A stretch of 64,000 nucleotides of DNA from Henckelia pumila (Eukaryota; Streptophyta; Magnoliopsida; Lamiales; Gesneriaceae): NCBI RefSeq assembly GCF_033568475.1, contig NC_133121.1:135998375-136062374 (forward strand), written 5' to 3'. The notes under the pieces are model-generated. The model saw nothing but the letters and a program-made list of their open reading frames with translations, did no database searches and was not told the DNA's origin. How positions within the stretch are numbered: the first letter of the stretch is position 1; each line of letters opens with the position of its first letter. Positions 55,089 through 64,000 of the stretch are shown piece after piece. The position numbers and the translations under genes were made by a program.

Positions 55089-57671
55089 ATGGCGGAAGTT
55101 GCAGTGGCCACAGTCATCATCAAAACATTGGCCATTGCTGCAGATCCCCTTTTTGCAGCAGGGACTCGCGCCGCTGACTTGCTCCACAACATCAGGTGGA
55201 TTGAAACCCAGATGAGAACGTTGCAATCTTACCTTAAAGATGCCGAGTCCAAAAGAGCAGCCAATCACCAAATGGCTAACTTGATCATCAGTATCCAAGA
55301 TCTTGCTCTAGACTTGGAGGATATTTTGGATACATATCTTCCAACCATCGAATCCCACAATAAGATGGGGTCGTTTCATTTTGTCAAACATATCTCTTGC
55401 ATATTGTGTTATTGTGCAGCTGCCAGCGATTTCGCTTTGGAGATTGATAAAATCAAGAAAAGGGTCGAAAGTATCGAGGTTTCAAGGGCTAGCATTGGAG
55501 TTGTCAGAATCAACGATGATATTGATTATGAAGATACATGGGATCGTAGGAAATCCTTCCTGCTTGCTCACGAGTCGAATATTATCGGACGCGGAGAAAT
55601 TCTTCATAAACTACGTACGGAATTGCGGAGCACTGACCCATCACGTAATATTATACTACTTGTTGGCCCGGCAGGTGTTGGAAAGACTACTGTGGCTAAA
55701 AAGGTCTATGAAAATATGAAATATAGATTTGATTGTTTTGCTGCTGTTTATGTCTCACAGGATCCTAAACGTACAGATCTTCTACTTGACATAGCAAAAC
55801 AAGTAGGTCTTAGCAAGCATGAAAGAGAGGAAAATTTAGAGTTACATCTTTTGTTTTTGCTCCAAAAAAAGAAATATCTGATTTTTCTTGATGACATTTG
55901 GAGCACCAGAACATGGGATCTTTTAAAAAATTGTATACCCACCTATGGGAGGAAAGGAAGTCGAATAATTGTTACATCTCGGTACCTGAACGTGGCAAGA
56001 TACATAGGTGGTGAACATTCTTTGGTTCCATTGAATCATTTGAAGGAAGATGAAAGTTTGGAACTTTTCTATGATTTGATCTTACCCGCTGAGGAAAAAT
56101 CTTTTCCAAATGAGGTGAAAGATGTGGCCGAGAAGATCGTGAACAGATGTAGTGGTTTGCCACTAGCTATTGTGGCTGCTGTGGGTATGTTGAAAGAGAG
56201 GGAGATAAGTAAGCATACCTGGAATGATGTTCTTGAAAGCATCAGTGAAATTGGTGAGAATGATTGCTTGAAAATCTTGGCCTTGAGCTACCAAGATTTA
56301 CCTACAGAGTTAAAGCCATTTTTTATGTACTTTGGGCTCTTCCCTAAAGGACATGAATTTTTTGTGTCCGAGTTGGTTGAAATATGGGTTGCAGAGAAAT
56401 TTATCCCAGTAAACGGATCAAGAAATCCCGAGGACATTGTGCTAGCTAAGTTGGATAAACTAATATCCCGAAACTTAATCCAAGTCAGCAGAAAAAGATT
56501 TAACGGAAGAATAAAAAGTTGTCGAATTCACGATCTTTTGCACAGTCTCTGCATACAAATGGCCTGGGAAAATAGCTTCTTTTGTACTGCAGATAATCTG
56601 AAATCAACAACTCTTGGTCCTAGTTTTGGTTCTTCAGTGCGTAGAGTCACCACGAGTTCTTGTAATGTTCTTAAAGATACCCATCCATTCGAAAACTTCA
56701 TATTTCCTCATAAGCTACGTGTTTTGCTCTGTTTCAGTCAGCAGGATGATGTTTTCAAGTTTCTTAAAAGACATGCTTCAGATTTGAAGTTTTTGCGAGT
56801 TCTGATTATAGAGGTTGAAGGCCGTAACATCTGTCTCCCAAAGGAGATTGCGAAACTCACCGGCTTGATCTATCTTAAGTTGAAGGGCGATTTTCTTGCT
56901 ATCCCTTCCGGCATATGCAACCTTAAAAACTTGCTGACATTGGAGGTCAGACTAGCAAATACTCGAGCACTTCCTCGCAGCATATGGAAAATGAAACATT
57001 TGAAGAATTTCCTACTAAATGGCATAAGTCTCCGTCCACCATTGATAAAGTGCATGTGCGTAAATCCATTTATTATACGAAATTCGTATACTTGCTGGTG
57101 CAACAGCTTCAACGCAAACTCATTTGAAAAACCCTCAAATTTAAGGAAGTTGCACATTCACATATTCTCGGAGAGAATACTTGACATCCTTTCTGATTCT
57201 GTATCGGGTTTGCTAAAAGTCGAGGAGTTAAAGCTATGGGCAACAGGTGAATTTTCCTGCCGCAATAAGGTAATTGACCTGTCTCGTTATTGTCATATGG
57301 TGAAGTTGGAATTGAACTTGTTTACGGTGTCTGGAGAAATTGTGTCAGTTGAATTCCCCCCAAATATTGTTCAAATCACTCTCATTCTTATCGATGTGGA
57401 TGAAGCTCTAGTGAAATCACTCAAGAAACTATCGAAACTTGAAATCCTCAAGCTGAAGTACTGCACAATACATTCAAGAAAGCTCGATTTTTCTGGGGAT
57501 CACAGCTTCCCACAACTTCAAGCACTACAGTTTGTGGAATCTCCCTTTGACGAGATCATAGTGGATGAAAAAGGAATGCTGAAACTTGAAAAACTTGTGT
57601 TTCGATCCCGACAATCTTCGTTGTTTTTACAAAATATTCCAGAGAGATTGAGAATGCTTGTGACTTGTTGA
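55089..57671 (+). CDS. CC-NBS-LRR disease-resistance protein (Rx N-type coiled coil)
   Basis: Intracellular immune receptor. A single uninterrupted exon encodes 860 aa from the ATG at 55089. The Rx-like coiled coil covers about residues 1-130 with the motif DLALDLEDILDTY near 77. NB-ARC motifs in order: P-loop GPAGVGKTT (193-201), kinase 2 LIFLDDIW (Asp268-Asp269), RNBS-B GSRIIVTSR, GLPLA (356-360), RNBS-D …FFMYFGLFPKGHEF, and an IHD (480-482) in place of the usual MHD. Irregular leucine-rich repeats fill about 540-855. The layout is like the R1-type/Rx-type CNLs of asterids. No integrated domain or break is seen. The pathogen recognised cannot be inferred. No second NBS-LRR lies in the window. 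Confidence 0.95.
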   Translation: MAEVAVATVIIKTLAIAADPLFAAGTRAADLLHNIRWIETQMRTLQSYLKDAESKRAANHQMANLIISIQDLALDLEDILDTYLPTIESHNKMGSFHFVKHISCILCYCAAASDFALEIDKIKKRVESIEVSRASIGVVRINDDIDYEDTWDRRKSFLLAHESNIIGRGEILHKLRTELRSTDPSRNIILLVGPAGVGKTTVAKKVYENMKYRFDCFAAVYVSQDPKRTDLLLDIAKQVGLSKHEREENLELHLLFLLQKKKYLIFLDDIWSTRTWDLLKNCIPTYGRKGSRIIVTSRYLNVARYIGGEHSLVPLNHLKEDESLELFYDLILPAEEKSFPNEVKDVAEKIVNRCSGLPLAIVAAVGMLKEREISKHTWNDVLESISEIGENDCLKILALSYQDLPTELKPFFMYFGLFPKGHEFFVSELVEIWVAEKFIPVNGSRNPEDIVLAKLDKLISRNLIQVSRKRFNGRIKSCRIHDLLHSLCIQMAWENSFFCTADNLKSTTLGPSFGSSVRRVTTSSCNVLKDTHPFENFIFPHKLRVLLCFSQQDDVFKFLKRHASDLKFLRVLIIEVEGRNICLPKEIAKLTGLIYLKLKGDFLAIPSGICNLKNLLTLEVRLANTRALPRSIWKMKHLKNFLLNGISLRPPLIKCMCVNPFIIRNSYTCWCNSFNANSFEKPSNLRKLHIHIFSERILDILSDSVSGLLKVEELKLWATGEFSCRNKVIDLSRYCHMVKLELNLFTVSGEIVSVEFPPNIVQITLILIDVDEALVKSLKKLSKLEILKLKYCTIHSRKLDFSGDHSFPQLQALQFVESPFDEIIVDEKGMLKLEKLVFRSRQSSLFLQNIPERLRMLVTC

Positions 57672-58047
57672 TGAAATATGGTATTGGTGGGCATATGTGC
57701 CATTTTTCAAAGAGGATATTTAAAATCATAAATGATGATTAGTCTACACATGTTTTCGTTTTCTTGATCTATTTCCTCTTTCATGGGAGTGATTTAAGGA
57801 AAGATTGCATGAATATAATAAATTTTCAAAATTTAGGTACAGATTTGAAGTTCGTTAGTAACTATTTGTGAAAATGTGTGAATGAGTTAATTTATTTGGA
57901 ATTTTTATGATCCTTCTCGTTTTTTGGTAATGGAAGCATAAGCAACCAAATTATTATGATCATCCCAATCCTTAAACAGGTTAATGAAAATTATTATTTG
58001 TTTCCCAATTTGTAAAGTTTTCCTATGATTTAATTGTCTTGAACTCT

Positions 58048-58399
58048 AGTGTGTTTGGTGGACAAGATTTGGTGGGATTTAGATTTGTAAATATTGTTTT
58101 GGTGTTTGGCAAAATTGAATTTTAAAACGGGATTGGTATTTGATGGAATTTCATTTAAATAACTGAAATTCTTACAAAATTGGTCGGATTTCATGGGATT
58201 TGAGTTTATAAAAATAATAAAATTATTTTTAATAATAAGTTTATAAATTTACGTTTTCCAAACATATTTTTTTAAAAAAATATCACTTTTCTAAAATTTA
58301 TGCTAGCAAATTCCAATATGTATTTTAATTTTTTTCAAAAACACCAAAATGGAATTTGAATTCCATGAATTACAATTTCAAATTCTATTTTTTAGGTAT
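58048..58399 (-). mobile_element. MITE-like element, family A copy 2
   Basis: Reverse-complement counterpart of the block at 32258-32647, with the same ordered landmarks (GTGTTTGGC, AAAACGGGATTGGTAT, AAAATTGGTCG, ATTTCATGGGATTTG, and ATTTTTTAGGTATCCAAG at the far end). Non-coding. Confidence 0.65.
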
Positions 58400-59327
58400 C
58401 CAAGATTATGTCTTGTTATAAATAGCTAATCCTTGCTTAACTTTTTTAAAAAAAGAAGAAATGATCCCCCTTTTTTTTAAAAAAAATTATTCTTTATATA
58501 ATAGCTTGCTAGTATAATTTCATGCTGATACCGTTCAATTTTAGGATTATGAGTTTATGTTTTAAAGTACTTTTTAACATCACAATTGGATTTAATTCTT
58601 TAATTATGTTAAATTTAAGGAAACGAAAGTCATATAGAACATGATAATGGTATAGATAAAATGGCCTATCTTATATGTCAATCTAATTGCTCAATGATTT
58701 GTGATGTCAGCTTTCCAATATTAATTATGTTTATGCGTTAAAAACTTAAAATATAGATCATTAGAACCATTATTTGAAAAATATTCTAAAGATAAGAACA
58801 ACGTTTGCAAATGCTTAAAAAACTGTGATTACACATTTTTTCGGTTTTTTACAAGTCAATCCCTCCTTTATCACATTCCCATGTACCAAATAGATACTAA
58901 AAAAAGTAATCAAAACATGTGGTCGCTGGTATTTGGTGGCATGATAGCATAATATTTGTATGTCGGGACACATTTTTCTTTGTTTGACTTTTGAGTAGTA
59001 AGTCGTTCGGAAATCAACTATTTTCTCTGGAAGATCGTAAGATGAATTGCATAAAACTATGTCATATATATACATGAAAAAAATAAATGTAACACTTAAC
59101 ATTCGTCGTTTTACCAAAGTATATAACAAATAACAACGGCAACTCTAATTTTTAAGTCATATAACATAGTAAACGTAATATGTCCATCGTTCTCCACAAT
59201 TAAATTAAATAACATTCTTGAAAAATAAATTAAAATTAATAGTTTTTTGAATATTTTAATAAAGAAATTACGACCGACAGCTATACTTTGCCTGGAGTTG
59301 TACATTCAAGAAGTAAATAGATTCCTT

Positions 59328-59361
<34 letters not shown>

Positions 59362-59374
59362 GTAGAAGAAGAAG

Positions 59375-59660
59375 AGATAGAGATTAATATATTAAATCTT
59401 ATAATTTTTAGCATACAACATATGGACCAGGTTATATTATGAATAGGTCAAAATGTTAACTTAATTTGCAAGTTAATGGGAATATAGGAAAATTAAATCT
59501 CGAGAAAAACACAACTTTGATTCTTTTTTTGTTTCTTTTTTCCTTTTCCTTTCACTTCTTAACTTTTTTAATTCTTTAGTGATACTTTTTAACAGCTTAA
59601 AAAAAAAAAGTGAAAGGAAAAATGTTTGACAAAAGCTACCTAGCCCGATCTCTTATCTTG
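59375..59660. repeat. Downstream copy of the direct repeat flanking the NBS-LRR gene
   Basis: Diverged copy of 53995-54380 ending in TTTGACAAAAGCTACCTAGCCCGATCTCTTAT. It lacks the middle portion of the upstream copy. Confidence 0.7.
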
Positions 59661-60188
59661 ACAATTCTGTAACTAATATCACGCTATCCTTTATGGGAAA
59701 TAATACGTGTACATATTTGGTTACACACTACACATAAAATTACAAAATTATCTTTACACTTGATTTGAAAAAAATCTTTCCAAAATATATTAATGATATT
59801 TATGTAATTTCAAGTGCAACGTGTAACCCAACGTGTAATTCTCTGTGTACATATAGCATCAGTACCCATTCTTTATATATAAAAAAATTCCCCAGTATCG
59901 TTAGTTTATTTATTTTTTGTAACATTATAAACCTCGTGACCAATCAATCCAAATTTTTTTATAAGATTTAATTTCCACATTTGTGGGCGATTAGTCAAAT
60001 GGATTTTGGCATGCATGCATCATTAGGTAACCTGCCCCCGCCAAATACAATTAATTGCACCGTGGAACAATTCAAATTAAACTTTTACCAGTCGATATTA
60101 TCCATCGAACGACCAGTTAGACAAATTAAACTCATATTATTTAAAATACACTTGAGAAAAATGATTGCATAGCTACAATATTTGAGCT

Positions 60189-60198
60189 CTATAAATAG
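60189..60198 (+). promoter_or_regulatory. Probable TATA box of the peroxidase gene
   Basis: CTATAAATAG lies about 90-95 bases upstream of the ATG at 60287, a suitable spacing for a short leader. Assigned from consensus only. Confidence 0.55.
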
Positions 60199-60286
60199 CT
60201 AGTCCTTATGTGATCATCACATTCACAGATAATCGATTCATCCAATTATATATAGTCACTACTCTTATTTTGATACAAGAACTAAA

Positions 60287-62021
<1,735 letters not shown>

Positions 62022-62369
62022 CATTAATCTTGAGAATTGTTTTTGGAACAAGATTAATTACTACAATTAAGAAGTCATTAATTTTCGTGTGTAGGCGGCA
62101 TTGGAACTTTTGGTTATCGATCTCTTTGCACTTCAATTTCATCATGATGTGGCTTATACTCGAAACGTGCAATATTTAAGTTTTATCGTTGCTGATTGTA
62201 AGTTTCTTTGTTTTCATCTTCTGGAATTACTCATGTACTTGTGTTCACTTCATGTAATGCTACGTAGAATCTGAATGAAGCACTTCTTAAATTATTATTA
62301 TTATTTTTAAAATCTGAATGAAGCACATGCATTCGACATAGTCTATATATACATATATAGGATCCCAAG
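62022..62369. other. Peroxidase 3' flank
   Basis: Probable 3'UTR and downstream sequence; an AATCTGAATGAAGCAC block is repeated at about 62268 and 62312. No gene. Confidence 0.5.
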
Positions 62370-62732
62370 CAGGGACGGAACTGAGAATTTAGGCTAATTT
62401 TTACATGAAAAAATTATGAATAAAAATTATGGAGTAAATTGAATAATTAATTATTTATATTATTTTTTTATAAAGTAAAAAATTTTGAATTAGATATTTT
62501 CTGTTCAATATCATAAAATGTTCAATGTTGAATGTTCTATAAAATTATTGATATATGTAAAAAGCTTTAAAAGCCCAATTAACTTCAAAGAAAGCCCACG
62601 TATATATTAATTAATAATTTGAAAAGCCAAACTAACAATATACAAAATATATAAACATATATATACACACTATATGGGCTGGGTTAGACTGGGCTGAAGC
62701 CCAGCCTAGCCCCCCATATAGGTTCATCTCTG
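62370..62732. mobile_element. hAT-like non-autonomous element, 363 bp
   Basis: An exact 8-bp duplication ATCCCAAG (62362-62369 and 62733-62740) flanks it. TIRs are CAGGGACGGAAC on the left and CAGAGATGAACC when the right end is inverted. AT-rich interior without coding capacity; near the right end a GGGCTG…CAGCCTAGCCCC stretch can pair with itself. Confidence 0.8.
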
Positions 62733-62740
62733 ATCCCAAG

Positions 62741-62935
62741 TGTAGTTTTTAAAGAACACTTGAGAGATGTTTTTAGAATAAAACTATTGAAGTCAAAGAT
62801 AAACAACATTATTTTTGAAATGTTAAAATGTTTTTATTGAATAGTTGTCCAAACACATATTTATTCTAAAAATAACTTTTAAAACATTTTTATAAAAAAA
62901 TTTAAAAACACTTTCAGAACAAACGCTTTATAATT
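62741..62935. mobile_element. MITE-like element, family B copy 2
   Basis: Matches 42040-42290 in the same orientation, with the common words TTTTTAAAGAACA, GAAATGTTAAAATGTTTTTAT, GTCCAAACACATATTTATTCT (variants) and a terminal block of AAAAACACTTT. Borders approximate. Confidence 0.55.
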
Positions 62936-64000
62936 ATGTCTGAACGGAACCTAATAATGAAAATTGTTCTTTATGTTGGACTTTAGACACTATTGGGCTA
63001 TTGAGCTTTAATGTAAATGAAAATGGGAACAAGCAATTGGGCTTGTTAAGTGGATGGGTAAGTGGAAAAAATTAAGTGTCCCGCATTGAAGAATGAACTT
63101 GGCATGGTTGAGCTTATATTGTGTTACGCTTTATGAAAGTGTAAGAATGATTGGTCAAGAGGCTCTTTCTCTCTCGCGCGCTTGCATAGGTGGGGTGCAA
63201 ATCAAGGGTCTGATTTTGCACTGAGCCTGAAAAGGCTTGACTTGTATGCAGTACTCCTTCAAAACACACCATTTTCGAATGATCAAGGCAAAAATTGAGA
63301 CCCTTCAACTGGCAGTACGCAATCCTTCAAAACACACCATTTTCGAATCCCTCTATGTTTCTGTACTTCGTTTCCGCTTGCTGCTCTATTTCGAAAACTA
63401 TACTAGTTACATGCCTCAGTTTGCTTGACTGTTTCTTTATTCGCTCGATTTATATGTTCAGTATATACTTATTCGATATAATATTGTACTGTCAACATTA
63501 TTTGTGCTTTCTATATTATTGTTTCTATTATATTCACGTTTGAGTTTAGATTTTGGCTAACACTTTGAGTTGTCGATTTTGTGTTTGATTTTGTAAATAT
63601 TCAAATTTAGGTTTCATCCCATTATTTTATTGTCTTTTAGGCCTTATGGGAAGAGCGATTACGTGGCATCGGACACGTTACATTAATCATGATGCCACGT
63701 CTATAATTTCAAGCACCGCGTTAACAATCCGACCAAAATTAAAAAGAACAAAAGTCAAAACATAACTAAAGTACCTACCTACAAGATACAAACTCAATAA
63801 ATTTGAATATCTATTAGACCAAAATATAAAATAGACAAACTTTTAACAACATTGTGACTGTTTTCCCAAATACAAGTAGGAAATTAATTAATTTGACAAA
63901 ATAAATCGGTTTACCAAAATTTCTGAGCCGTGTAATTAAAAGATAGTTAATTATATGATTACATAAATTTCTGGTGTTATGAAACATTAGAGTTAGAGCA
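62936..64000. other. Unassigned right end of the window
   Basis: No convincing gene. A block containing CCTTCAAAACACACCATTTTC is repeated at about 63255-63282 and 63320-63347. ACGTGGC/ACACGTTA/GCCACGTC words at 63660-63710 look like ACGT-core (G-box/ABRE-like) elements and may belong to a promoter of a gene beyond the window. Minor frames of 60-80 codons have no family features. Confidence 0.4.

Larger units (their letters stand above)
57672..60286. other. Intergenic region between the NBS-LRR and peroxidase genes
   Basis: About 2.6 kb, AT-rich. First ~150 bases are probably 3'UTR. A MITE-like element lies at 58048-58399. A T-run followed by an A-run near 59322-59360 can form a hairpin. The downstream copy of a direct repeat is at 59375-59660. 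The last ~110 bases include a probable TATA (CTATAAATAG, about 60190) and the peroxidase leader. No other gene seen. Confidence 0.55.

Noticed and set aside
55086-57703. Minus-strand frames across the NBS-LRR gene
   Set aside because: They are antisense shadows of the 860-codon plus-strand frame.
63114-63543. Small genes at the right end
   Set aside because: Overlapping frames of 60-80 codons on both strands without domain features or supporting splice pattern.

Overview
The window is nuclear DNA of a flowering plant. It has intron-rich housekeeping genes with GT-AG introns, an intronless CC-NBS-LRR resistance gene, a class III peroxidase and plant-type transposons (Cassandra TRIM, Stowaway, Tourist-like and hAT-like MITEs, tRNA-derived SINEs). 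The protein set fits a eudicot; I lean to an asterid such as Lamiales, but that is an impression, not proof.

Layout. 1-0.56 kb: 5' end of a TTF-type zinc-finger (ZMYM1/hAT-like) gene on the minus strand, running off the window. 1.4-5 kb: LTR debris, one delimited solo/3' LTR (3135-3994) and a MITE carrying a nested SINE. 5.7-9.3 kb (minus): U2 snRNP protein B''. 9.9-12 kb: a degraded mudrA-like fragment facing a degraded plant-mobile-domain gene. 12.95-20.5 kb (minus): an approximately unit-length endogenous caulimovirid, circularly permuted (PR-RT-RNase H, transactivator-like ORF, promoter/leader/primer site, movement protein, coiled-coil protein, coat protein), with at least five inactivating lesions. 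22.5-26.5 kb (plus): mitochondrial ribosomal protein mS29/DAP3. 27.4-31.3 kb (minus): TruA-family tRNA pseudouridine synthase. 32.9-41.7 kb (plus): TIC110, full length in 15 exons. 42-43.3 kb: a Tourist-like MITE and an hAT-like non-autonomous element. 43.8-53.8 kb: a 33-bp minisatellite interrupted by a SINE-like foldback, a Stowaway MITE, a complete Cassandra TRIM and two solo-LTR-like elements. 55.1-57.7 kb (plus): an 860-aa CC-NBS-LRR gene. 60.3-62.0 kb (plus): a secreted class III peroxidase in four exons. 62-64 kb: another hAT-like element, a MITE and unassigned sequence.

The genes do not form a pathway. Three neighbours (mS29, the pseudouridine synthase and TIC110) have organellar roles or transit-like N-termini, which may be chance. 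The most unusual parts are the permuted viral copy, the minisatellite with its nested insertions, and GC-rich self-complementary hairpin motifs that recur, with different sequences, in all four LTR-like elements. Exon models come from reading frame, splice consensus and family conservation; no transcript data were available.
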